Shown here: piece after piece, positions 50,051 through 59,579 of the stretch | How the letters are laid out: every line of letters starts with the position of its first letter | How positions within the stretch are numbered: position 1 is the first letter of the stretch | Origin: Spirosoma montaniterrae | Lineage (GTDB): Bacteria > Bacteroidota > Bacteroidia > Cytophagales > Spirosomataceae | Direction of reading: 5' to 3' | Length of the DNA stretch: 64,000 nucleotides | Assembly (NCBI RefSeq): GCF_001988955.1 | Contig: NZ_CP014263.1 | Location: forward strand, 3,442,001-3,506,000 | The notes under the pieces: generated by a model | Told to the model about the DNA's origin: nothing | What the model saw: only the letters and a program-made list of their open reading frames with translations | The model's database searches: none | Translations under genes and position numbers: made by a program

Positions 50051-51889
50051 TTACACGCCCTGCAACGTGCTTAGCTTGCGGTAAAAGCCCTCATCCATCA
50101 GCAATAACTCGTCGTGCCGACCACGCTCAACGATACGACCCTGATTCACAACCAAAATTTCGTCGGCATTTTGAATGGTGCTGAGCCGGTGCGCTATCAC
50201 GAGTGTGGTGCGGTTAGTCATGAGCCGCGTCAGGGCTTCCTGCACTAATTTTTCCGATTCCGTATCGAGCGCGGACGTGGCTTCGTCTAAAATCAGAATT
50301 GGCGGGTTTTTCAGGATGGCGCGGGCAATGCTGATGCGCTGCCGCTGTCCGCCGGAGAGCTTGCCGCCCCGGTCGCCAATCACGGTCTGGTAGCCCTGCG
50401 GCTGGGCCATGATAAACTCGTGGGCATTGGCAATGCGGGCGGCTTCTTCTACCTGCGCGGGTGTGTTTCCGCTGCCAAATGCGATGTTGTTAAAAATGGT
50501 ATCGTTGAACAGAATGCTCTCCTGCGTTACGATGCCCATCTGCGCCCGCAACGAAGCCGTTGTGCAATCGCGCAAATCAATCCCATCTAATAGAATCTGG
50601 CCCGCCGTAGGGTCGTAGAAACGTGGAATCAGGTCGGCGATGGTCGATTTGCCGCCCCCCGACGAGCCAACGAGCGCAATGGTCTTGCCTTTAGGCAGGT
50701 CGAAACTAACGTCGCGCAGCACGGGCGTATCGGCATTATAGGCAAATGATACGTTCTGAACAGAAATCCGGCTCTCGAACCCACTGATTGTTAACGCGTT
50801 AGGTTTATCCTGAATGGCCGGAACGGTATCGATCAACTCCAGTACGCGTTCGCCGGAGGCCAGCCCGCGCTGCGAACCGCTGAAGGCGTTGCTAATGTCT
50901 TTGGCGGGCCGCGTTACCTGCGAGAAAATGGCAATGTAGGCAATAAACTGCGAGGCTGTCAGGTCTGACTGGCCGCTCAATACCAACGAGCCGCCGTAGA
51001 GCAGGATGCCCGCTACAACGGCCACGCCCATTACTTCGGAGAAGGGCGAGGCCAATTCGCGCCGGTTTGCCAGCGACCGCACGGCCTGCCGATAGCCCTC
51101 GTTTTCGGCCCGAAACTTTTCTAAGATAAACCCTTCGGCCACGAAGCCTTTTACTACGCGCATCCCGCCGAAGGTTTCGTCGAGCAGACTAACCAGACCG
51201 CTAAGCCGCTGTTGCCCCGCCTGGGCGTCGCGCTTCATTCGCCGAACGAGCGCGGCAATAAACACGCCCGAAATTGGAATCACGATGATGGCGAAGAGTG
51301 TGAGTTTTACCGAAATGCTCAATAGCGCAATGATGTAGCCTATAAGCAAAAAGACTTCTTTGGAAGCCGCCGAAAGCGTATTGGCAATGGAATTTTCAAC
51401 TTCCTGCACGTCGGTAGTGATGCGCGAGATGAGGTTCCCCTTACGTTCGTTCGAGAAAAAACCGAGGTGCAAATTAATGGTTCGGGCGAATACGGCTTCG
51501 CGCAGCCGCGCCACCATCCGCGCTTTAAACAACTCCAACTGCCTGACCGACAAATACTTGAACAGGTTCGCCAGTAATACCGACACCACTATTACCACAC
51601 ACATAAACCGCAGTGCGCCAATCTTTCCCGACGACTGAAATACCAGCGCAAAATAGTACCGAAAGACGTCCATCGGCGACGTATCGAGCGAAAGCGTCGG
51701 CGCGGGCTGACTGAGCAGTTTTTGCATTTCAGCCGGGCTAACCTGATCGAAGAGAATACTAAGCAGCGGAATCAGTAGGGTAAAATTCAGCACGCCAAAC
51801 ACCGACGCCAGCAACGACGTTACGACGAACGGCGTCAGGAACCGGCCCAGTGGTTTAGCAAAAGATAATAAACGAAGGTATGTTTTCAT
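50051..51889 (-). CDS. MsbA-like ABC transporter, fused permease and ATPase
   Basis: A 612-residue half-transporter. I placed the start at 51889 (MKTYLRLLSFAKPLGRFLTP), because the longer frame overlaps the upstream glycosyltransferase. Six transmembrane helices in residues 1-330 include SKEVFLLIGYIIALLSISVK. The ATPase has Walker A GSSGGGKSTIADLIPRFYDP, signature LSGGQRQRISIARAIL and Walker B PPILILDEATSALDTESEK. Similar proteins flip lipid A or other lipids and glycolipids. It lies 23 bases after a GT4 glycosyltransferase on the same strand, which suggests a glycolipid or polysaccharide precursor as substrate. Confidence 0.92.
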   Translation of the reverse strand: MKTYLRLLSFAKPLGRFLTPFVVTSLLASVFGVLNFTLLIPLLSILFDQVSPAEMQKLLSQPAPTLSLDTSPMDVFRYYFALVFQSSGKIGALRFMCVVIVVSVLLANLFKYLSVRQLELFKARMVARLREAVFARTINLHLGFFSNERKGNLISRITTDVQEVENSIANTLSAASKEVFLLIGYIIALLSISVKLTLFAIIVIPISGVFIAALVRRMKRDAQAGQQRLSGLVSLLDETFGGMRVVKGFVAEGFILEKFRAENEGYRQAVRSLANRRELASPFSEVMGVAVVAGILLYGGSLVLSGQSDLTASQFIAYIAIFSQVTRPAKDISNAFSGSQRGLASGERVLELIDTVPAIQDKPNALTISGFESRISVQNVSFAYNADTPVLRDVSFDLPKGKTIALVGSSGGGKSTIADLIPRFYDPTAGQILLDGIDLRDCTTASLRAQMGIVTQESILFNDTIFNNIAFGSGNTPAQVEEAARIANAHEFIMAQPQGYQTVIGDRGGKLSGGQRQRISIARAILKNPPILILDEATSALDTESEKLVQEALTRLMTNRTTLVIAHRLSTIQNADEILVVNQGRIVERGRHDELLLMDEGFYRKLSTLQGV

Positions 51890-51912
51890 TAACACAAAGG
51901 TAATCTGAACTA

Positions 51913-52992
51913 TCAGAACCGGTATAGCTCCCAATATTGCCCCGCTACGGCGTCCCAGCGAAACCCGGCGGCCCGTTTCTGCATTCGCTGCTGCCGGAGC
52001 GGGTTCAGCGAAAAGTCCTGTACCCCGTCGTACACGGTCTGGGCCATGTGTTCCGGCTCGAAATTATCAAAGTAATACGCTTCTTTACCACCCACTTCGG
52101 GCAGGCTCGTTAGCCGCGACACAAACACGGGCTTGCCAAACGTCATGGCCTCGGCAACGGGCAGACCAAACCCTTCGGACAGCGACGGAAACAAAAAGGC
52201 GTCACAGTTCGCGTATAGCCAGCTTTTGGTGGCTTCATTAACCACGCCGGGCATCAGTAGCCGGTCGGCAATGCCGAGATTTTGCGCCTGCTCGCGGATG
52301 TGCTGTGCATAAGCGTGACCATCGGGACCAGCCAGCACTAACCGATAATCGGGAAAAGCTTCGAGCAAGGGCAACAGCGTATGCACGTTCTTTTTGGGGT
52401 GGATAACGCCAAGAAACAGGAAGAAGGGCGAAAGAGCGAAAGAGTCAAAAAGCGGCAGGGCGGGCGGGCTGACGGGGGTTTGGGTGGGGTCGATGGCGAC
52501 GCCGTTCGGAATAACGTGCAGCGGCACATTCGGCGGGATGGTCAGGTGCGTTCGCACATCCGAGGCCGTGTAGTCGGAGATAGTCGTTAGTACCGACGCG
52601 CGGTCGACTTTACGTTGTAACGCCGTTCGTTTGCGGGCTTTTTTGGCTTCCGGGTAGTCGGTTCGGGCCAGAAAATTCAGGTCGTGAATGGTCAGAATCA
52701 GCTTTCCCTGCCCCGGACGCGGCAAATAATCCGAATCCTGATGCAGGCAGTGCCACACGTCAAACTGTCCGGGTATCCAAACCTTCCGCAGCCACGAGGC
52801 TTCGAGATACGCCACTTCGTTGCCAAACACGCCTGTCTCACCTTTTGGCACTAAAAACGTGATATGCCACGGTTCGCCGTCGCGACCATTGGGACGTTGG
52901 CGAACGAGTTCATGACCGAGGTGCAAACAAACCTGCCCCAGACCACTATTCCGGTCACGCAGACGTTCGGCATCAATAAAAAGCGTTGGCAT
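51913..52992 (-). CDS. GT4-family glycosyltransferase
   Basis: A 359-residue GT-B enzyme. The start at 52992 (MPTLFIDAERLRDRNSGLGQ) is preferred to the longer frame that runs into the Fic gene's end. Features are LILTIHDLNFLARTDYPEAK, the donor region FFLFLGVIHPKKNVHTLLPL, RLLMPGVVNEATKSWLYANC and the E-x7-E pattern in SLSEGFGLPVAEAMTFGKP. It probably adds mannose or glucose to a cell-surface glycan. Coupling to the ABC transporter downstream suggests a shared pathway. Confidence 0.9.
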   Translation of the reverse strand: MPTLFIDAERLRDRNSGLGQVCLHLGHELVRQRPNGRDGEPWHITFLVPKGETGVFGNEVAYLEASWLRKVWIPGQFDVWHCLHQDSDYLPRPGQGKLILTIHDLNFLARTDYPEAKKARKRTALQRKVDRASVLTTISDYTASDVRTHLTIPPNVPLHVIPNGVAIDPTQTPVSPPALPLFDSFALSPFFLFLGVIHPKKNVHTLLPLLEAFPDYRLVLAGPDGHAYAQHIREQAQNLGIADRLLMPGVVNEATKSWLYANCDAFLFPSLSEGFGLPVAEAMTFGKPVFVSRLTSLPEVGGKEAYYFDNFEPEHMAQTVYDGVQDFSLNPLRQQRMQKRAAGFRWDAVAGQYWELYRF

Positions 52993-53036
52993 ACCGGCAA
53001 AGATACGGTTCTTTGTAGCACAAAGGCAGCGGATAA

Positions 53037-54365
53037 TTAGCCACGCCACCGTGGCCCGCGTATGTATTGACGCTCCTTCCTGTTGACAAATAATTCTGCT
53101 AAGTATCCCTTATCAATCAGGATTTTGATATCATTTCGGGCTGTTTGCCCCGACACGGCAAGTCGCATCTGTACTTCTTTTGCAGACAAGGTAGCATGGG
53201 AATTTTCCTCTAACCATCGCACAATTTCAGCCTGCCGGGGCGACAAACCTTCATTGACCTGAAGCGTAAGCAGTTGTCGCTTTTCGGCGTTTTTCCGCGC
53301 TATGTATTTCTTTAATTCATCGTAAGCTTTACTGAGCGTTTTAACCTGATACAACACAAAATAAGTCAGGTCGTTTTCATCAATTTCTGTGTATTGAAAA
53401 GCCCGGTAATACTGGCTTCGCGACTGCATAATGACCCGCGAAATTGACAGATACTCGGTCAACCAATAGCCCTTTCGCAACAGATACCAATAAAACAAAG
53501 CACGAGCAGTTCGACCATTGCCGTCTGTGAATGGGTGAAAATAACCAATCAGAAAATGAATAATGCTCGCCCTAACCACCGGATGTACAAAAAAATCGGG
53601 CGTTTCATCGTTGAAAAGACGGCACAAATCCGTCACAAAAGTTCCCATCTTGGTATATGAAGGTGGGGTATGGATAACGTCACCCTCGACGGCATCCACT
53701 ACGTAAATAGTATCGTTTGTTCGCAACTGCCCCGCTTCTTCAGGTTTCTCCATCGTGTCAGCAATCATAAGCCGATGCAATGCCAGCAGCGAGTCGAGCG
53801 TTAACGGCTCGTTTTTAGTTTTAACAATGTGCTGAATCGTCAGGTAATTATTGACAATCATCCGCTCAGAAACAGTACGAGGTGGTCGATTCTTTCGTAG
53901 CATATCTTTAGCCACTACCCGCGACGTTACCGCGCCTTCTATCTGACTCGATGCGATTGATTCTTCCATGATCGACCCCACCAGATACCGGTGTTTATCC
54001 GTTTCGGGAATAGTCTCCTGACCACCCAGCGACCCGCCTAAGTTCAGGTCGAACTCGTGCAGGTATTGCTGAAGTGAATCTGTATTGGTAAAGTAAAAAC
54101 CTTCTCCTGCCAATTCAAGATACCGTCTATCCCGAAGTCTGTCATGCTTAACAATAGACCATAAAATAGCTGGGTCGATGAGCGTTTTATATTTCTCAGG
54201 TACTTTGTATTTTATTTTATCCCAGTATAAATAGTCTTCATTTATTCGCCGGATAACGCCTTCCTGATACAAAGCCATGTAAGCATCCCAACCCTTATTA
54301 TTTATAATGTTTCGTGTAAATTCCGAGTGCGATTTATAAGATGGTGCTTGTTCTATTTTCTTCAT
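53037..54365 (-). CDS. Fic-family protein with winged-helix tail
   Basis: A 442-residue Fic AMP-transferase. I use the ATG at 54365 (MKKIEQAPSYK); the longer frame would begin at TTG inside a palindrome. The catalytic motif is HPFTDGNGRTAR (H277-R285 region), and an N-terminal inhibitory-helix motif is SSQIEG (139-144), so it is self-inhibited in the usual way. The C-terminal 60 residues form a winged helix (SHATLSAKEVQMRLAVSGQT, ARNDIKILIDKGYLAELF). Fic proteins AMPylate hydroxyl groups of target proteins. The palindrome just upstream may be its operator. Confidence 0.92.
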   Translation of the reverse strand: MKKIEQAPSYKSHSEFTRNIINNKGWDAYMALYQEGVIRRINEDYLYWDKIKYKVPEKYKTLIDPAILWSIVKHDRLRDRRYLELAGEGFYFTNTDSLQQYLHEFDLNLGGSLGGQETIPETDKHRYLVGSIMEESIASSQIEGAVTSRVVAKDMLRKNRPPRTVSERMIVNNYLTIQHIVKTKNEPLTLDSLLALHRLMIADTMEKPEEAGQLRTNDTIYVVDAVEGDVIHTPPSYTKMGTFVTDLCRLFNDETPDFFVHPVVRASIIHFLIGYFHPFTDGNGRTARALFYWYLLRKGYWLTEYLSISRVIMQSRSQYYRAFQYTEIDENDLTYFVLYQVKTLSKAYDELKKYIARKNAEKRQLLTLQVNEGLSPRQAEIVRWLEENSHATLSAKEVQMRLAVSGQTARNDIKILIDKGYLAELFVNRKERQYIRGPRWRG

Positions 54366-54368
54366 ACG

Positions 54369-54407
54369 ATTGTCTAATATTGTCAAAATTTGACAATATT
54401 AGACAAT
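54369..54407 (-). promoter_or_regulatory. perfect 19-bp-arm palindrome at the fic start
   Basis: Bases 54369-54387 and 54389-54407 are exact reverse complements around a single A (ATTGTCTAATATTGTCAAA and complement), ending 3 bases upstream of the fic ATG and covering the last bases of the dehalogenase gene. Each arm holds two half-sites of the form TTGTC. Its length and near-zero spacer resemble a dimeric regulator site more than a terminator. Confidence 0.6.
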
Positions 54408-55325
54408 ATTTACTGGATTCTCCCGAATAAAGCGCACAACCCGTTCGGCCCATTCTTCGCCTTTGTCTTCCTGGACGAAATGACCACCGGGCGAGAGCGT
54501 CACGTGCGATTGCCCCTGCGCGCCGGGAATCAATTTTTGTAACACGCGATCTCCTCCGGCAGTGATGGGGTCGCGGTCGCTGAAGCAGGTCAGGAATGGT
54601 TTCTGCCACTGCATCAGCACCTGCCACGCAGCCCGGTTGGCGGGGGCAGCGGGGTCGTCGGGCGATGTCGGCACGAGTTTGGGGAAAATGCGCGAGGCCG
54701 CTTTGTAGGTTTCGTCGGGGAAAGGCGCATCGTAGGCAGCAATGACGTCGGCGGGGAGTTTCGTGACGCAGCCCATACGAATCAGGCTACCAATAGGCAG
54801 CGACGCAATGGTTTGCGAAAAAGCCTGCCATTGCAAAAACGCTTCAGACGGTGGCTGATCGCCCGTAGGCAGGCCGGTGTTCGAGGCTGTGATACGCACA
54901 AAACGGTCGGAGTTTTCAGCCGCCAGCCGTAACCCAAGTAACCCGCCCCAGTCCTGACAAACAAGCGTGATATGCTGCAAATCAAGCGTTTTGATGAACA
55001 TCGTCAGCCAGTCGATGTGACTTTGATAACTGTAGGCATCCTGTTCCAGAAGCTTATCTGATTTTCCAAAACCAATCAGGTCGGGTGCAATGACGCGGTA
55101 GCCCGCCCCGGCCACCATTGGAATCATATTGCGGTACAGATACGACCAGGTCGGTTCGCCATGCAGCATCAGCACGGTTTCAGTTGAGTCGCGCGGCCCT
55201 TCGTCTACGTAATGCATTCGTAGCTGCCGTGGATACGCGCCATCCCCAACCGATACGTAATTTGGCGCAAACGGATAACCGGGCAAGTTCGCAAAGCGGG
55301 TTTCGGGAGTTTGTAGGATGGTCAT
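54399..55325 (-). CDS. haloalkane dehalogenase
   Basis: A 308-residue alpha/beta hydrolase of haloalkane dehalogenase subfamily I. The halide-stabilising region is VLMLHGEPTWSYLYRNMIPM (H55-W60). The nucleophile Asp125 with Trp126 is in LVCQDWGGLLGLR, the acid is in CFSDRDPITAGGDRVL and the histidine in SPGGHFVQEDKGEEW. The family cleaves carbon-halogen bonds to alcohols and halide. Whether this copy meets a halogenated substrate in nature is unknown; two haloperoxidase-like genes lie elsewhere in the window. It ends inside the palindrome before fic. Confidence 0.9.
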   Translation of the reverse strand: MTILQTPETRFANLPGYPFAPNYVSVGDGAYPRQLRMHYVDEGPRDSTETVLMLHGEPTWSYLYRNMIPMVAGAGYRVIAPDLIGFGKSDKLLEQDAYSYQSHIDWLTMFIKTLDLQHITLVCQDWGGLLGLRLAAENSDRFVRITASNTGLPTGDQPPSEAFLQWQAFSQTIASLPIGSLIRMGCVTKLPADVIAAYDAPFPDETYKAASRIFPKLVPTSPDDPAAPANRAAWQVLMQWQKPFLTCFSDRDPITAGGDRVLQKLIPGAQGQSHVTLSPGGHFVQEDKGEEWAERVVRFIRENPVNIV

Positions 55326-55441
55326 TGACTGTGATTCGTCGGATTCTGCGGACCGACTTTGATTTTTAGTTTGGCAGCAAAAATTCAGAAGAAATCAAGG
55401 CAATCTACTGAATCCGACGAATCACAGTTGATATTTGCACT

Positions 55442-56515
55442 ATGATTTTACAGAACGATTTGTTGCTGCGCACGGCGCGGGGCGAACTGACCGAGCGGGT
55501 GCCGGTGTGGATGATGCGGCAGGCCGGGCGCGTACTGAGCGAATACCGGGCCGTTCGGGAGCGGGCGGGCAATTTTATTACGCTCGCAAAAACGCCCGAA
55601 TTGGCCGCCGAAGTGACCATTCAGCCCGTCGACGCGTTCGGCGTCGATGCCGCTATTATCTTCTCCGATATTCTGGTAGTGCCCGAAGCAATGGGCCTGC
55701 CTTACGAAATGGTTGAAGCACGCGGGCCGGTTTTCCCCGATACGGTACGCACCATGACCGACCTCAGCCGCCTGCGCGTAGCCGACGCCGAAAGCGATTT
55801 GGGCTACGTACTCGATGCTATTCGGCTGACTAAAAGAGAGTTGACGGTGGGACCGGCCTCCCGGCGGGTGCCGCTCATTGGCTTTGCGGGTGCACCGTTC
55901 ACCATTTTCTGCTACATGACCGAGGGCAAAGGCTCGAAAACATTTTCGGTAGCTAAAAAACTGCTATATACCGATCCTGCTTTTGCGCACGCGCTCCTGC
56001 AACAGATCACCGATAGCACCATTTCGTATCTGAAAGCACAGGTGCGGGCCGGGGTCGATTTAGTGCAATTGTTCGATTCGTGGGCGGGCATTTTGTCGCC
56101 GGAGCAGTACCGCACGTTTTCGCTGCCCTACATCAAACAGATTTGCGACGCGCTGGGCAATGAAGCCCAAGACGGCGTAGTCGATCAGGCAACGGTGCCG
56201 GTTACGGTATTTGCCAAAGGCGCGTTTTTTGCCCGGCACGACATTGGGCAGCTCAATTGCCAGGTGGTGGGCCTCGACTGGAACATGGACCCGCGCGAAT
56301 CCCGCGAACTCATTCCCAACAAAGTGCTACAGGGCAACCTCGACCCCTGCGCCCTTTACGGCGATTTCGCGCAGATTCGGGCCGAAGTGAAGCAGATGTT
56401 GAGTGCGTTCGGGCATCAACACTACATTGCCAACCTCGGGCACGGCATCTACCCCGACATCGACCGCGACAAAGCCCGGTGTTTTGTGGATGCAGTGAAA
56501 GAGTTTGGAAGCTAA
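55442..56515 (+). CDS. hemE: uroporphyrinogen decarboxylase
   Basis: A 357-residue HemE, which removes four carboxylates from uroporphyrinogen III to give coproporphyrinogen III in haem synthesis. The first signature is [20 protein letters not shown] and the second is [20 protein letters not shown]. Substrate residues follow in [19 protein letters not shown] and the end is [26 protein letters not shown] lies just upstream of the ATG, so the mRNA may be nearly leaderless. It is convergent with the SIMPL gene, with four overlapping bases. Confidence 0.96.
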   Translation: MILQNDLLLRTARGELTERVPVWMMRQAGRVLSEYRAVRERAGNFITLAKTPELAAEVTIQPVDAFGVDAAIIFSDILVVPEAMGLPYEMVEARGPVFPDTVRTMTDLSRLRVADAESDLGYVLDAIRLTKRELTVGPASRRVPLIGFAGAPFTIFCYMTEGKGSKTFSVAKKLLYTDPAFAHALLQQITDSTISYLKAQVRAGVDLVQLFDSWAGILSPEQYRTFSLPYIKQICDALGNEAQDGVVDQATVPVTVFAKGAFFARHDIGQLNCQVVGLDWNMDPRESRELIPNKVLQGNLDPCALYGDFAQIRAEVKQMLSAFGHQHYIANLGHGIYPDIDRDKARCFVDAVKEFGS

Positions 56516-57258
56516 TCCGTTAACTCGAACTCAACTTTTACGGCAACCGCGTACCGAAATACCTGCGTCACCATTGCCATCTGCCGAAATGCGTCGTTAT
56601 CGTAATTGACGGGATTTTGCTGGGCATTCAGGCGGTTCTGGTCTCGGTACGCGTAAAAGCCCTCATTCTCGCTTGTATCGCTGATACGCACCACGCGTTT
56701 GATGCTACGCTGCGTAGCTTTGGCTAACTGGGTGGCTTTCTCCTGCGCCCGCGCTAACGCCTTGTCTAAAAGCCTGTTTTCAACCTCACGTTGGTTACTG
56801 ACTGAAAACACTGCCGATAAATCTGTGAAGCCGTTGGCTGTCAGCAATTGCTGAGCCTGATTGAACTGGCTAAGGTCATTAAATTTGAGCAGCACCCGCT
56901 GGTATGTGGTGAACCGATCACCCGCCTGTCCACGCAAGTACGTTTGTCCTTTGCGTCCGAGTGGCTCCAGAAACCGGATGTTCTGCGCTGGAATCTTTTG
57001 CTGATTCAGCAAACTCGTCAACCGTTGCTGGGCCTGCTGATGTTCCTGAAAAGCCAGTTTCACATCCCGTTCATCGCTGAATGACAAATTGACCGTGAGC
57101 GTGACCTGATTGGCGGGTACGTCTTCAAAGGCATCGCCCAGCACCAGAATACGGTTGTCGACTGGCTGAGACATTACCGATGTGAGACTGATCGCAATGA
57201 ATATAATGCCTAAAAAAAGAGTACGCACAAAGCGCGTTTGAGTACGAATATATAGCAT
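56512..57258 (-). CDS. SIMPL-domain (DUF541) exported protein
   Basis: A 248-residue exported protein with signal [20 protein letters not shown]. The SIMPL/DUF541 domain begins with [20 protein letters not shown], where most members have a VxGxGxV strand, and continues [40 protein letters not shown] and [20 protein letters not shown]. Such proteins are periplasmic or outer-membrane-linked and of unknown role. There is no adjacent operon partner. Confidence 0.82.
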   Translation of the reverse strand: MLYIRTQTRFVRTLFLGIIFIAISLTSVMSQPVDNRILVLGDAFEDVPANQVTLTVNLSFSDERDVKLAFQEHQQAQQRLTSLLNQQKIPAQNIRFLEPLGRKGQTYLRGQAGDRFTTYQRVLLKFNDLSQFNQAQQLLTANGFTDLSAVFSVSNQREVENRLLDKALARAQEKATQLAKATQRSIKRVVRISDTSENEGFYAYRDQNRLNAQQNPVNYDNDAFRQMAMVTQVFRYAVAVKVEFELTD

Positions 57259-57412
57259 GATTTTACGGTTTGATAGCCGTTTTAGTTACATAACGTTAGG
57301 CAGCTTCTGATGATATGCTGCCTGTCAAATAATATCAACTTTTCTTCATATAACTAATCGAAGCAGGCAGAGTAGACACACAGCCCCCTACCCTTCTTCT
57401 GTTTAATCCGTT

Positions 57413-58156
57413 ATGATCCGTATGCGTTTTTCTATTCTGGTTCTCGCTTTTTTATCATGGCTTGTCTGCCCCTACACACAGGCCCAAACCCCGAATACGC
57501 TTTCGGCTCAGGAAAAGAAAGAGGGCTGGAAACTGCTGTTCAACGGCCAAAACACGGCGGGCTGGCGCAAATACAACGCCGGTCGAACACCCGTTGGGTC
57601 GTCGTGGCGCGTCGATCAGGGGGCATTGAACCTCAACGTTCCGACCCGCGCCGGAAACAAAGCACCCGATGGGGGCGACCTCGTGACCGATGCCGTGATT
57701 ACCGGCGATTTTGAGTTTAAAGCCGACTGGAAAGTGGAGCGGTTTACCAACAGCGGCATTTTTTTCTTCGTGCAGGAAGAGCCGACGTATAAAAACGTGT
57801 ATGATACCGGTCTGGAGCTTCAAGTACTCGACGATGCCATTTACGAAGGGGCTGCCGAAAACAAACACCGGGCCGGCGATTTCTTCGGCGTTGCCAACGC
57901 CCGCGTTCGGGAGTTGCAGCCCGTGGGTAGCTGGAACAAGCTGCACGTTATTTACCGAAAAAACACACTGACGGTTATGCTCAACGGCTTCACAATTCAG
58001 GAGCACGACCTGACTGGCTCTGACTGGAAACAGCGTTTATCGGCCAGCAAATTAAAAGATGCCCCCATTAGCAAAGGTAAATTTACGGGCCGCATCGGTT
58101 TGCAGGACTGGGGCAGCAGCGTCTGGTTCCGTACTATTAAACTGCGGAAGTTGTGA
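57413..58156 (+). CDS. DUF1080 (3-keto-disaccharide hydrolase-like) secreted protein
   Basis: A 247-residue exported protein. The signal is FSILVLAFLSWLVCPYTQAQ. The jelly-roll domain has EGWKLLFNGQNTAGWRKYNA, DLVTDAVITGDFEFKADWKV, GIFFFVQEEPTYKNVYDTGL, ELQVLDDA and RIGLQDWGSSVWFRTIKLRK, which is DUF1080. Relatives act on 3-keto-glucosides in sugar degradation. It is alone and convergent with the heptose kinase gene. Confidence 0.88.
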   Translation: MIRMRFSILVLAFLSWLVCPYTQAQTPNTLSAQEKKEGWKLLFNGQNTAGWRKYNAGRTPVGSSWRVDQGALNLNVPTRAGNKAPDGGDLVTDAVITGDFEFKADWKVERFTNSGIFFFVQEEPTYKNVYDTGLELQVLDDAIYEGAAENKHRAGDFFGVANARVRELQPVGSWNKLHVIYRKNTLTVMLNGFTIQEHDLTGSDWKQRLSASKLKDAPISKGKFTGRIGLQDWGSSVWFRTIKLRKL

Positions 58157-58254
58157 TGCGTTTGCCAAAATCACACCAGCCGAAGCGTCGGCATGATCTG
58201 AAGATAGCTTTGTGAGCGCGAGCGTTACCCCCCGCCCTGAAGAAGGCACCGTGT

Positions 58255-59259
58255 TCACTTCAGCAGTCCCGTCTCCATTGCTTCCTGCCGGAGTAATGCC
58301 TTGTTTATCGGCACGACACCAACCGATTCGCAAACTAATCCCCCGCCGAGGTTCGACAGACCGGCTACGACGGCGGGCGGCTGACGCAGAGCCACGCAAC
58401 AGGCCGCAATACTGATAACCGTATCGCCCGCGCCCGACACGTCGGCAATCTGCCGGAGGTGTGCCGGTAGTTTCAGCGATTCGCCGTTGTAGTCGATGAA
58501 TACGCCCCGTTCGGAGAGCGTGATGAGTGCGCCGTTCAGAGCTAACTCGCGTTTGAGCGTATCGACAGCCGCCCGAAATTCGGCAGCATTATCGACGTCG
58601 AAATCAAGTTTCAGCCCCTCACGCAATTCTTTCAGATTAGGCTTGAACAGCGTTACGTTTTTATATGACAAAAAATTACGCTTCTTCGGGTCAACCACCG
58701 TCGGCACGTTTTGTGCATTGGCAAAGGCCGTAATATCGGCGATAGCTTCCTGGCTTAGTACGCCTTTGTCGTAATCTTCGAAAATAACGACGTGGCAGGT
58801 TGGAATCAATTCTTTTGCCTTTTCAATAAGCTTCGTCCGCTCATCGGCAGTGATGTATTTGTCGGTTTCGGTATCGACCCGCACCACTTGCTGCGATCCG
58901 GCAATGATGCGTTCTTTGATGGTGGTGATGCGGTCGTCGCTGCGAATCAGACCGTCGCAGTTCAGGTTACGGTCGCCGAGTTCCTGCACCAGCAAATCGC
59001 CGGGCGCGTCGGTGCCGATAACTGAGCAGATGATGGCTTCGGCCCCCAGTGCCTGTACGTTGAGCAGCACGTTACCAGCTCCACCCAACCGCCGTTCGCG
59101 CCTGACTACGTTCACCACCGGCACGGGAGCTTCGGGCGAGATGCGGTCTACCCGCCCCCACACGTAGGAGTCGAGCATAACATCGCCGATGATTAAAACA
59201 CGTAGCTTATCAAATTCACGAAATAGTTCGTCGATGGACAAGTCAAGAACAGGAGCCAT
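58255..59259 (-). CDS. rfaE1: D-glycero-beta-D-manno-heptose-7-phosphate kinase
   Basis: A 334-residue PfkB-family sugar kinase matching the kinase half of HldE. Motifs are VLIIGDVMLDSYVWGRVDRI, SPEAPVPVVNVVRRERRLGG AGNV, VVIFEDYDKGVLS and the anion hole/catalytic Asp in IADVSGAGDTVISIAACC. It makes heptose-1,7-bisphosphate for lipopolysaccharide core synthesis. The cytidylyl-transferase half is not fused, so it should be encoded elsewhere. The gene lies alone, flanked by repeat-filled spacers. Confidence 0.9.
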   Translation of the reverse strand: MAPVLDLSIDELFREFDKLRVLIIGDVMLDSYVWGRVDRISPEAPVPVVNVVRRERRLGGAGNVLLNVQALGAEAIICSVIGTDAPGDLLVQELGDRNLNCDGLIRSDDRITTIKERIIAGSQQVVRVDTETDKYITADERTKLIEKAKELIPTCHVVIFEDYDKGVLSQEAIADITAFANAQNVPTVVDPKKRNFLSYKNVTLFKPNLKELREGLKLDFDVDNAAEFRAAVDTLKRELALNGALITLSERGVFIDYNGESLKLPAHLRQIADVSGAGDTVISIAACCVALRQPPAVVAGLSNLGGGLVCESVGVVPINKALLRQEAMETGLLK

Positions 59260-59263
59260 GTTA

Positions 59264-59556
59264 TTGAATGATTGAATGAGTGAATAATTGAATGATGAGA
59301 CTGACCTAATTCAATCATTCACTCATTCAACCATTCAAAATCTGGTGCAAAGAAACGAAAGACACGTCCGAAATCCGAAGCGATAGGGCAAGTTTGAGGA
59401 AACGGAGACACATTCTACCCGTATCGGGTGAATCGCTTCTTTACCAAAGAGATGTTGTTACACAGAGATGCGCTGAGAAAAAGAGATACCCAGAGATTGA
59501 TGTAAAAGGCACTCTATGAACCTTGCTGATTGCTCTGCGAATCTCTATGTAACAAC
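59264..59556. repeat. two intergenic inverted repeats in a 320-base gene-free stretch
   Basis: The gap from 59260 to 59579 has no gene that I can see. It holds a 30-bp inverted repeat with two mismatches (59264-59293 and 59309-59338, TTGAATGATTGAATG type) and a second 24-bp inverted repeat with three mismatches (59454-59477 and 59533-59556, GTTGTTACACAGAGATG type). The bases between them show nothing further. Confidence 0.7.
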
Positions 59557-59579
59557 CTGTTCTCCAAACCATCTATACT

